This document shows, in pieces, positions 5,708 through 12,253 of a stretch of 12,292 bases of DNA. Source of the stretch: CAZGMN01 sp964645765 (GTDB lineage: Bacteria; Acidobacteriota; Aminicenantia; Aminicenantales; Aminicenantaceae); contig CAZYBE010000058.1 in the NCBI GenBank assembly GCA_964645765.1, positions 1-12,292 of the forward strand. Reading direction: 5' to 3'. Position 1 is the first letter of the stretch, and every line of letters starts with the position of its first letter. The position numbers and the translations under genes are program-made. The notes below the pieces were generated by a model, which saw only the letters and a list, made by a program, of their open reading frames with translations, had not been told where the DNA came from and ran no database searches.

Positions 5708-8191
5708 TTATGTGACTATATTGACCAACCTATTTTTGACATGAATGACTTTTTTCGGCTTTTGCCCTGCCAGCAGCATCTGGATTCGGCTCAAACCAAG
5801 GGCCATCTCCTTAACCTGGTCTTCATCTGAATCCATTTCTGCTTCGAACTTGCCTCTCAATTTGCCGTTCACCTGAACAACAATCGTCACCTTCTCCTCG
5901 CGGGCCAAGTTCGGGTCGAAAGATGGCCAAGGAGTATGGACAAGAGATGATTTATGCCCCATCCTCTCCCACAGCTCTTCACAGAGATGAGATGAAAAGG
6001 GAGAAAGAAGCAAGACAAGAGTTTCCAGAGACTCTCTCAAAAGAGCGCTTCCATTCTCGCTCTTCCTCAATCCATCCATTTCTCTTTTAATCTGGTTGTA
6101 AAACTCCATGATGGAGCTGATGGCGGTGTTCAAATGGTGTCTTTTCTCGATATCCTCACCGACTTTCTTTATCGTCTGGTGCATCTTTATTCTCAGCCTG
6201 CTTTTCTTCTCTTCCTTTTTTCCTTCCACTTTATTTTTGGACATGTCTTTAAAAAGGTCAAGATTTTCCTGGACAACTGACCAAACGCGGTTGAGAAACC
6301 TGAAGCAGCCTTCTATACCCTTATCATTCCAGGCAAACTCTTTTTCAGGAGGTGAGGCGAAAAGGATGAAGAGCCTTAAGGAATCTGCACCAAATTTTTT
6401 GACGATATTATCTGGATAAACGACATTTCCTTTTGACTTGGACATGGCAAAGCCGTCCTTGGTCACCATTCCCTGGGCAAGCAGGCGGGGAAAAGGCTCA
6501 TCGACGGTGGTCAATCCCAGGTCTCTCAAAAACTTGCAGAAAAAGCGCGCATAGATGAGATGCAGAATGGCATGCTCCACGCCGCCTATGTAAAGGTCCA
6601 CAGGAAGCCAGTAATCGGCAGCCTGAGGGTTGAACGGCTGCTTGTCCTCCTGGGGAGAGGTGTAGCGGAAATAATACCAGGATGAGTCGAAGAACGTATC
6701 CATGGTGTCTGTCTCACGCCGGGCTTCTCCCCCGCATTTTGGGCAGGTGGCTTTGACAAAACTCTCGACCTTTTCCAGAGGAGAGCCTTCCTCCCCTTTG
6801 AACTCAACATTATAGGGGAGAACAACTGGCAGGTCCTGGTAGGGGACTCCGACAATCCCACATTTCTGACAATGGAGCACGGGGATGGGAGTTCCCCAGT
6901 AACGCTGGCGGGAAATTCCCCAGTCACGGATACGGTAGATGATGCTCATCCTGCCGAAGTTTTTTTCTTTCGCATATTCAGCCATCTTTTCAATGGCTTC
7001 GGCTGATCTTTTGCCGGAGAAAGGCCCGGAGTTAACAAGCAGGCCATAATCCTCGAAAGCTCTATCGCCTTCCTCTTCGGCAGCAGTTCTCTCTTCAGGA
7101 ACGATGACAACCTTGATCGGCAGAGAGTATTTCTTGGCAAACTCAAAGTCCCTCTGGTCATGGCTAGGAACAGCCATGATGGCGCCTGTGCCGTATTCCA
7201 TCAGGACATAGTTGGCAATCCAGATTGGTATTCTCTCGCCGCTAAAAGGATTTATGGCCTTTTTGCCGGTGTCGATTCCCTCTTTCTCTGTCTCTCCCAA
7301 ATCCTTTCTCAGACGAGTGTCGGCGATGCTCTTCTCAACCCACTCCTTCAATCTCTCTTTCTGCTCCGAATCTGAAATCAATTTCTGACTCATAGGATGT
7401 TCAGGAGAGAGGACCAGGAACGTTGCACCGAAGATCGTATCAATCCTGGTAGTAAAGACTTCTATCGAGCGGGAGGAATCAGCCAGCGGAAAACTGATAT
7501 GGGCTCCGCTGCTCTTTCCAATCCAGTTTTTCTGCATGAGCAGTACATACTCCGGCCATTTTTCCAGAGTCTCGTGCCCGGAAAGGAGCTCTTCAGCATA
7601 GTGGGTAATCTTCAAGAACCACTGCTCCATCTCCTTCTGCACAACGCGGGTCTCGCACCGCCAGCAGGCTTCATTGACGACCTGCTCATTGGCCAGCACT
7701 GTCCGGCACTCCGGACACCAGTTCACCCAGCTTTTCTTGCGATAAGCCAGGCCGCGGTCGAGCATCTTGAGAAAGATCCACTGGTTCCATTTATAGTACT
7801 CGGGGAGGCAGGTGTTGACTTCTCGAGCCCAGTCATAGCTGAAGCCGAGCCCCTTCAACTGCCTCTTCATGTGGGCAATGTTGTCGAGAGTCCACTTCTG
7901 GGGATGAATTCCCTGCTTGATGGCAGCGTTCTCGGCCGGCATTCCCAAGGCATCCCAGCCAATGGGATGGATGACGTTGAACCCCTTCATGATTTTGTAA
8001 CGGGAAATGACATCCCCGATGGCGTAATTGCGGACATGCCCCATGTGGATGTGGCCTGACGGATAGGGATACATCTCCAGGCAGTAAAACTTTGTCTTCT
8101 GGGGGTCTTCACAGCTCTGGAAGGCTCCTTCTTTATCCCAGACTTTCTGCCACTTCTCCTCAACCTGTTTAAAATTATAGGCTTTCTTCAT
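5708..8191 (-). CDS. leuS: Leucine-tRNA ligase
   Basis: This class Ia synthetase charges tRNA-Leu. The 827-residue length is normal for the bacterial type. The HIGH-type motif is HMGH (49-52) within PYPSGHIHMGHVRNYAIGD. The KMSKS loop is AMSKS (582-586). A zinc-type cysteine quartet is visible at C159, C162, C176 and C179 (WCPEC...CWRC), and a second CxxC pair of motifs (CQKCG, CPKCGG) lies around 440-490. The CP1 editing domain is present with GTGAIMAVPSHDQRDFEF, including the conserved aspartate. The C-terminal anticodon-binding region ends with VTIVVQVNGKLRGK and MLLAGQKPKKVIHVKNRLVNIV. The ATG is supported by family alignment of MKKAYNFKQVEEKWQ, although the Shine-Dalgarno is weak. No T-box is seen in the leader. 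First gene of the operon. Confidence 0.98.
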   Translation of the reverse strand: MKKAYNFKQVEEKWQKVWDKEGAFQSCEDPQKTKFYCLEMYPYPSGHIHMGHVRNYAIGDVISRYKIMKGFNVIHPIGWDALGMPAENAAIKQGIHPQKWTLDNIAHMKRQLKGLGFSYDWAREVNTCLPEYYKWNQWIFLKMLDRGLAYRKKSWVNWCPECRTVLANEQVVNEACWRCETRVVQKEMEQWFLKITHYAEELLSGHETLEKWPEYVLLMQKNWIGKSSGAHISFPLADSSRSIEVFTTRIDTIFGATFLVLSPEHPMSQKLISDSEQKERLKEWVEKSIADTRLRKDLGETEKEGIDTGKKAINPFSGERIPIWIANYVLMEYGTGAIMAVPSHDQRDFEFAKKYSLPIKVVIVPEERTAAEEEGDRAFEDYGLLVNSGPFSGKRSAEAIEKMAEYAKEKNFGRMSIIYRIRDWGISRQRYWGTPIPVLHCQKCGIVGVPYQDLPVVLPYNVEFKGEEGSPLEKVESFVKATCPKCGGEARRETDTMDTFFDSSWYYFRYTSPQEDKQPFNPQAADYWLPVDLYIGGVEHAILHLIYARFFCKFLRDLGLTTVDEPFPRLLAQGMVTKDGFAMSKSKGNVVYPDNIVKKFGADSLRLFILFASPPEKEFAWNDKGIEGCFRFLNRVWSVVQENLDLFKDMSKNKVEGKKEEKKSRLRIKMHQTIKKVGEDIEKRHHLNTAISSIMEFYNQIKREMDGLRKSENGSALLRESLETLVLLLSPFSSHLCEELWERMGHKSSLVHTPWPSFDPNLAREEKVTIVVQVNGKLRGKFEAEMDSDEDQVKEMALGLSRIQMLLAGQKPKKVIHVKNRLVNIVT

Positions 8192-8282
8192 TTTTTGAAT
8201 CTTTCGAGAATCTTGCAGGAATTCACCGAAGAGGGAAAAAAGACTCTTCTTTTATCCTTTTTTCTTTAAAATTCAATCATAA

Positions 8283-8311
8283 ATATTAGTTTCATCATCC
8301 CTAAAAGTCAA
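8283..8311 (-). promoter_or_regulatory. Predicted sigma-70 promoter of leuS-lptE-holA
   Basis: On the minus strand TTGACT (8311-8306) and TAATAT (8288-8283) are 17 nt apart. The predicted start near 8276 gives a leader of about 85 nt. That leader holds a GAAGAG/CTCTTC stem with a 10-nt loop (about 8226-8247) but no T-box or other recognisable control element. Confidence 0.6.
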
Positions 8312-8401
8312 GGCGAGTGCCATTCCTATCGCTCAGAAAATAAATCAAATCTTTAGCTTTTAACGAGAGCATCTCTAAAACTGTAATATATAGCTTAAAA
8401 A

Positions 8402-8549
8402 GGGAGTGAGGGTTGAGGGTGAGGAGGCCCCTATGAGGCCTGAGCGGGCATGGTTTCTCTCCGAAGGAGAGAGGAGCGAAGGCCGAATGGGAGCTGATTT
8501 TCCTCGCTGGGGAAAATCAGCGTGCAACGAACCCTCAACCCTCACCCCC
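8402..8549 (+). repeat. Structured palindromic repeat, copy 1 (candidate structured RNA)
   Basis: About 148 nt fold into a three-way junction. P1: 8406-8420 pairs perfectly with 8531-8545 (15 bp), followed inward by tandem G.A mismatches (GA 8421-8422 / GA 8529-8530). P2: 8430-8434 pairs with 8487-8491, then tandem G.A (8435-8436 / 8485-8486), then GGCC/GGCC (8437-8440 / 8481-8484). An asymmetric internal loop follows, TGAGCGGGCATGG (8441-8453) opposite AGCGAA (8475-8480). P3: 8454-8462 pairs with 8466-8474 around a GAA triloop, with two G.T pairs at its base. P4: 8493-8503 pairs with 8511-8521 (11 bp) around loop TCGCTGG. The orientation is set by the mismatches being G.A on this strand. The element lies upstream of the predicted importer promoter, so it need not be in that mRNA. 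The family is not recognised. Confidence 0.8.
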
Positions 8550-8587
8550 ATCATTGAAATAGATGCGCTTCTCTTTTAACAAAAACA

Positions 8588-8616
8588 TTGACAAAAAAAG
8601 CTATTAGAGAAATATT
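8588..8616 (+). promoter_or_regulatory. Predicted promoter of the ABC importer operon
   Basis: TTGACA (8588-8593, perfect) is followed after 17 nt by AATATT (8611-8616, 4 of 6). Transcription would start near 8623, about 55 nt before the ATG at 8678 and downstream of the structured repeat. Confidence 0.5.
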
Positions 8617-8677
8617 AAAAATCTAAAATTGAAATTATAAATTTTTTCTTGGATAGAGCAAAACTTAGGTTTTTAAA

Positions 8678-9469
8678 ATGGAAATCCTCGAAGTCAAAGA
8701 CCTATCTGCAGGGTATGAGAACGGCCATGTCATCAAGAATATATCCTTTTCCCTGAAGCAGGGAGAATCTATCTCCATCCTCGGCAGAAACGGTGCTGGA
8801 AAGAGCACCCTGATAAAAGCTCTCCAGGGACTCTTGAAAAACATCTCGGGCACAGTCACAGTTGACGGCGAAAATGTCCTCTCTCTAAAACCGAGGCAGA
8901 TTGCACAAAAAATTGCCTATGTTCCGCAAATCTTCAGCTTTCCCTTTGAGTTCAGCGTCATGGAGATTGTCCTCATGGGAAGATACGTCCATCAAGGACG
9001 GCTGGCAGGCTCCTCAGCCAAAGACCTGGAGACCATCGAAGAGGTGATGAGCCTCACCCAGATTGCCCATTTTAAGGATAAAAAAATAGCTCATTTAAGC
9101 GGCGGCGAGCGGCAGAGAGTCTTTATTGCCCGGACGCTCGCCCAGGACACACCCTTGATTTTCCTCGACGAGCCAAGCTCTCATCTTGATATCAGCTACC
9201 AGGTTGAGATTTATCATATCCTCAAGAGGCTTCAGGAGGAGAAAGGCAAGACCATCCTCTGCACCGAGCACAACATCAACCTCGCCATTCCCTATTCTCA
9301 AAAGATTATTTTCCTCAAAGAGGGAAGAATTCAGGCCATGGGTCCGCCTGAAAAGCTGATTACCAAAGAAAACATCAAGAATGTTTTTGATGCCGATGTC
9401 GAAATCAGAGAGAACATCCATTCCAGGCTTCCTGAAATATCCCTAATTCCCAAGATGGATAAATCATGA
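8678..9469 (+). CDS. ABC transporter ATPase, FecE/BtuD-like (cobalamin/heme/siderophore type)
   Basis: This is the cytoplasmic ATPase that powers the importer encoded by the next two genes. It has 263 residues. All ABC motifs are intact: Walker A GRNGAGKST (36-44), Q-loop Gln84 in AYVPQ, signature LSGGERQR (140-147), Walker B LIFLDEP (160-166), D-loop SSHLD (167-171) and switch His198 in TEHN. The spacing and the FPFEFSVMEIVLMGRYVH segment match the ATPases of the vitamin B12/ferric siderophore/heme import family rather than exporters. The C-terminal 40 residues are an extension typical of this family. The ATG has only a weak TTAGG ribosome binding site. The stop overlaps the next start as ATGA (9466-9469). 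The substrate is not decided by this subunit. Confidence 0.93.
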   Translation: MEILEVKDLSAGYENGHVIKNISFSLKQGESISILGRNGAGKSTLIKALQGLLKNISGTVTVDGENVLSLKPRQIAQKIAYVPQIFSFPFEFSVMEIVLMGRYVHQGRLAGSSAKDLETIEEVMSLTQIAHFKDKKIAHLSGGERQRVFIARTLAQDTPLIFLDEPSSHLDISYQVEIYHILKRLQEEKGKTILCTEHNINLAIPYSQKIIFLKEGRIQAMGPPEKLITKENIKNVFDADVEIRENIHSRLPEISLIPKMDKS

Positions 9470-10374
9470 GGGCAAGAAAACTCCAGGTTTTTTTTCTTTT
9501 GTTTGCGCTGAGTGTCCCTTTCTATGGAAACCAGAAAGAAACGGTAAAGGATGCTCTGGGCTTCGCTTATGTAGTGGAATCTGCTCCTCAACGAATCGTC
9601 TCCCTTGCTCCAAATATCACCGAGATTCTATTTTCCCTGGGCTTGGGAGAAAAAGTGGTTGGAGTGACCCGCTTCTGCGACTATCCGCTACAGGCTCAGG
9701 AAAAGGAGAAAATCGGAGGCCTGGTCGACCCCAACCTGGAAAGAATTAAAGCGCTGAATCCTGATTTAGTTATAGGCTTTCGCGGAAATCCGTTGCGGAT
9801 TCTCAAGCGCATCAGAAGTCTCGACCTTCCTCTCTTTGTCTTGGAGATGGGCAATGACCTTGAATCGGTCTTTTCTGTCATCGAAAAAATCGGAAAAGTC
9901 ACGCTAAGCGAAAAAGAGGCTGAAAGCCTTATCCAATCCCTGAGAAATAAATATGATGCCGTCCAGTCTGCGCTCAGGAATGTCGAGCATCAGCCAAAGG
10001 TTTTTCTATCCATCCACGGCTTTAGCTTCTGGACGAGCGGCAAAGAAAGCTTCCTCAACGACCTGCTGATTAAAGCTCGAGGAGAGAATATTGCCGGGAA
10101 TATTCCCCAAAAATGGCTCCTCTATAAACAGGAGCAGCTCATCCACCAGGACCCGGAGGTTATCGTCATCCTCTGCAAATCTTCCCAAGAATTCCTAAAG
10201 GCCAAGGAGTGGATAAGAAACAAGACCTATCTTCAGGAAGTCAAGGCCGTAGAAACGGACAGGATTTATTTTCTGGATGAAAACCTGGCCGCAAGGCCTG
10301 GGCCGCGTCTCTTCAAAGCTCTTGAAGAGCTGGCCCGGCTCCTCCATCCGAAAAATTTTGAAATAGAGCAATGA
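9466..10374 (+). CDS. Periplasmic substrate-binding protein, BtuF-like
   Basis: This is the type III (helical backbone) binding protein that delivers substrate to the permease. Its 302 residues begin with a Sec signal peptide (MRARKLQ, hydrophobic core VFFLLFALSVPFY, likely cleavage near G21). There is no lipobox, so it should be soluble in the periplasm. Family patterns are RIVSLAPNITEILFSLGLG (43-61), VGVTRFCDYP (65-74) and GGLVDPNLERIKALNPDLVI (84-103). A long central helix follows (about 130-165), then the C-terminal lobe (IHQDPEVIVIL, TDRIYFLDENLAARPGPR). The VGVTxxCDYP segment is most like cobalamin-binding BtuF. Heme or a siderophore remains possible. It overlaps its neighbours by 4 nt on both sides, so all three genes form one operon. 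No TonB-dependent receptor is seen in the window. Confidence 0.9.
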   Translation: MRARKLQVFFLLFALSVPFYGNQKETVKDALGFAYVVESAPQRIVSLAPNITEILFSLGLGEKVVGVTRFCDYPLQAQEKEKIGGLVDPNLERIKALNPDLVIGFRGNPLRILKRIRSLDLPLFVLEMGNDLESVFSVIEKIGKVTLSEKEAESLIQSLRNKYDAVQSALRNVEHQPKVFLSIHGFSFWTSGKESFLNDLLIKARGENIAGNIPQKWLLYKQEQLIHQDPEVIVILCKSSQEFLKAKEWIRNKTYLQEVKAVETDRIYFLDENLAARPGPRLFKALEELARLLHPKNFEIEQ

Positions 10375-11360
10375 AAGCCAGGTCAAAAAGACTCAGACTT
10401 CTTATTTTCCTTCTCATCCTCCTTGCTGCTGGTCTTTTAACCTCTTTGCTGGCCGGGTCTGTCAAGACAAACCTTCAAGACCTGTGGAATTTCATCATCA
10501 ACCACAACAAGACCTATGCCACAATCTTCTTCAACCTCAGGCTGCCGCGAGCGCTGCTGGCTTTCCTGGTAGGAGCCAGCCTCTCGCTCTCCGGCGCAAT
10601 CCTTCAAGGATATTTTCAGAATCCTATGGCTGACCCCTTTGTCGTCGGCGTCTCCTCTGGAGCTTCCTTTGGCGCCGTCCTCGCCATAAATCTCGGGCTG
10701 AACTTGCAGGTCCTCGGCTTTTCCCTGCAGAGCATTCTGGCCTTTGCCTCTGGATTTGCCATCGTCTATTTCGTCTATCTCCTCTCCCAGAGAAAAGGGG
10801 TGTTCAAGGTCGAAACTCTCCTCCTGACAGGAGTCGCTGCCGGAGCGCTTGCCTCGGCCTTGACTTCCTTCTTGATCTTCACGAAATCAGAATCATTCGA
10901 GCAAGCTGTTTTCTGGCTTCTGGGAAGCTTCGCTCTCTCTGACTGGAATCAAATCGCCGCTGTTCTTCCCTACTTTCTCCTCTGCTTTATCATCGCCCAG
11001 TGGCTGGCCAAGGACATGAATCTCCTGGTCTTGGGTGACGATGTTGCCCAATCCCTGGGCTGTCCTGTGAGCCGCGCGAGGAAATCCTTCCTGGTCATAT
11101 CCACTCTTCTTGCCGCCTCTTCTGTCTCGGTCTGCGGAATAATCGGCTTTGTCGGCCTGATTGTTCCCCATTGGGTCCGCATTCTGATCGGGCCTGACCA
11201 CCGCTACCTTTTTTTATTTTCTTCTTTTACAGGGGGAATCTTTCTTATTTTTTGTGACCTACTGGCCCGCACACTGCTTCCTTCAGAGCTCCCTATCGGA
11301 ATCATCACCGCCGCAGCCGGCGCCCCCTTCTTCATCTATCTTCTCAACCAAAGACGATAA
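10371..11360 (+). CDS. ABC transporter permease, FecCD/BtuC family
   Basis: This inner-membrane channel of the importer acts as a homodimer. It has 329 residues with about ten hydrophobic segments, the usual length. Conserved family stretches are RLPRALLAFLVGASL (57-71), NPMADPFVVGVSSGAS (84-99), the ATPase-contacting MNLLVLGDDVAQSLG (216-230), GFVGLIVPHWVR (259-270) and ELPIGIITAAAGAPFF (306-321). The gene starts inside the stop of the binding protein (ATGA at 10371-10374). Gene order ATPase, binding protein, permease differs from the more common orders in which the binding protein or permease comes first. Downstream are 80 bp of AT-rich sequence and then structured repeat copy 2. Confidence 0.95.
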   Translation: MKARSKRLRLLIFLLILLAAGLLTSLLAGSVKTNLQDLWNFIINHNKTYATIFFNLRLPRALLAFLVGASLSLSGAILQGYFQNPMADPFVVGVSSGASFGAVLAINLGLNLQVLGFSLQSILAFASGFAIVYFVYLLSQRKGVFKVETLLLTGVAAGALASALTSFLIFTKSESFEQAVFWLLGSFALSDWNQIAAVLPYFLLCFIIAQWLAKDMNLLVLGDDVAQSLGCPVSRARKSFLVISTLLAASSVSVCGIIGFVGLIVPHWVRILIGPDHRYLFLFSSFTGGIFLIFCDLLARTLLPSELPIGIITAAAGAPFFIYLLNQRR

Positions 11361-11440
11361 ATCCTTTATCGGCTGATCCTCTAAATCAAAAAGACGAAGC
11401 AAATAAAAATTCTTCAATTCAGAGTGATTATGGATATTAT

Positions 11441-11590
11441 CGAGCGAGGGCCAGTGGATGAAAAACCGTTTGAAGGCTGAGCGGGCATGGTTCCTCGACC
11501 GAAGGGAGAGGAGAGCGAAGCCTGAAACCGAGCAGCTTTTGCCTCGCGGGGGCAAAAGCTGCGTGTTTTGAATCCACTGGCCCGAGCTTG
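11441..11590 (+). repeat. Structured palindromic repeat, copy 2 (candidate structured RNA)
   Basis: About 150 nt have the same design as copy 1 but different helix sequences. P1: 11448-11459 pairs perfectly with 11572-11583 (12 bp). It is extended outward across tandem G.A mismatches to CGAGC/GCTTG (11441-11445 / 11586-11590) and inward by tandem G.A (11460-11461 / 11570-11571) plus AAAA/TTTT. P2: 11467-11471 with 11526-11530 (one mismatch), tandem G.A (11472-11473 / 11524-11525), then AGGC/GCCT (11474-11477 / 11520-11523). The internal loop TGAGCGGGCATGG (11478-11490) opposite AGCGAA (11514-11519) is identical to copy 1. P3: 11492-11500 with 11504-11512 around GAA, including a tandem G.A. 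P4: 11532-11543 with 11551-11562 (12 bp) around TCGCGGG. TATTAT flanks both ends (11435-11440, 11593-11598), possibly by chance. Confidence 0.8.
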
Positions 11591-11628
11591 TCTATTATTC
11601 AAGCGAAATGCTAAAATGAGAGCCCTTG

Positions 11629-12207
11629 ATGAGATTCTTTTTTGTCCGCGATTACAAGAAGCACTATAGATACTTCTCATCCGAGCCATTCAGCCAGATC
11701 CTGCTCAATCCCCCGCGATGGAAAAAACTTTGGGAGCTGGCTAAAAAAAAGCTTATGCTCCTTTCTCAAAGAATTCTGAGGCAGGAGCAAGCCTTTGCTA
11801 GAGTTCTAAAATTAGAAGAAAAAAAGATTCAAGTTTTTTATTCAGGCCGCTTGGATGAAAAAAAGATAAAGCATAAATTCTATTTTTTCCTTCAAAAGCA
11901 GAGAACCAAACACATTCTCTTTCTTGCCGCAGAGCTTATTCTACTGCCCATAAGCGGATTGGCAGCCCTTCTTCCTGGCCCGAATGTTTTTTTTGGTGTT
12001 CTGGCTCTAATCATGATCACCCATTGGCAGGCGCTCCGAGGAATAAACAGGACGCTGCGAAAAGAACAGGAATTTATTCCTTCTCCGCTCTTCCATGACT
12101 GGGAGCAGGCACTCGAGCATAGAGGAGAAGGCGAATTTCCCCAGATACTGGAAAAAATCGAGAAAGAATACAACCTGGATGGCATCCACAAAGTCCTATG
12201 GAAGTAA
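11629..12207 (+). CDS. Small membrane protein, possible mitochondrial K+/H+-exchange-related homologue
   Basis: The protein has 192 residues. The N-terminal 90 are basic, amphipathic and soluble (FVRDYKKHYRYF, RILRQEQAF, RLDEKKIKHKFYFFLQKQRTKH). Two membrane segments follow (about 95-114 and 118-132), separated by the turn LLPGPNVFF (114-122), then THWQALRGINR (131-141) and an acidic C-terminal tail. The short hairpin with a proline-glycine-asparagine turn and the H-W-x-A-L-x-G ending recall the mitochondrial K+/H+-exchange-related family (Mit_KHE1), which also has bacterial members. This is a resemblance from memory and not established. I chose ATG 11629, with GAGAG (11618-11622) 6 nt upstream. 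TTG at 11626 is an alternative. The start lies 39 nt after structured repeat copy 2, which could sit in its leader. Confidence 0.7.
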   Translation: MRFFFVRDYKKHYRYFSSEPFSQILLNPPRWKKLWELAKKKLMLLSQRILRQEQAFARVLKLEEKKIQVFYSGRLDEKKIKHKFYFFLQKQRTKHILFLAAELILLPISGLAALLPGPNVFFGVLALIMITHWQALRGINRTLRKEQEFIPSPLFHDWEQALEHRGEGEFPQILEKIEKEYNLDGIHKVLWK

Positions 12208-12233
12208 ATGAGCCTTCAAACGGTCTTCGAGTC

Positions 12234-12253
12234 ACCTAGCCTTCGCTCTAGGT
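12234..12253. other. Stem-loop downstream of the last gene
   Basis: ACCTAG (12234-12239) pairs with CTAGGT (12248-12253) around an 8-nt loop, 27 bp after the stop of the small membrane protein. No T-run follows on the plus strand, so it is at best a weak terminator. On the minus strand the loop reads AGCGAAGG, containing the AGCGAA found in both structured repeats. Confidence 0.35.

Larger units (their letters stand above)
8192..8677. other. Divergent intergenic region of 486 bp
   Basis: This AT-rich region separates leuS (minus) from the ABC importer (plus). From left to right it holds the leuS leader and promoter (8192-8311), an AT-rich stretch with a possible -10 (TGTAAT, 8382-8387), the structured repeat copy 1 (8402-8549), and the importer promoter (8588-8616). 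No protein frame of useful length is seen. The repeat is markedly more GC-rich than its AT-rich surroundings. Confidence 0.6.

Noticed and set aside
8192..8280. T-box or leucine attenuator in the leuS leader
   Set aside because: No AGGGTGGNACCGCG-like T-box sequence, leader peptide with leucine codons or terminator is visible; only a weak GAAGAG/CTCTTC stem.
8402..8549. Cobalamin riboswitch upstream of the importer
   Set aside because: The hallmark GCCACTG B12-box-like and other conserved segments are absent, the same fold recurs away from the importer, and the predicted promoter lies downstream of it.
11532..11570. P4 hairpin of copy 2 plus TTTT as an intrinsic terminator for the importer operon
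   Set aside because: The T-run is short, offset by GTG, pairs with AAAA in P1, and is missing in copy 1. The hairpin is better explained as part of the repeat fold.
8402..11590. Repeats as a CRISPR array or IS ends
   Set aside because: Only two copies, 3 kb apart and in direct orientation, with no spacer array. No transposase lies between them, only the importer.
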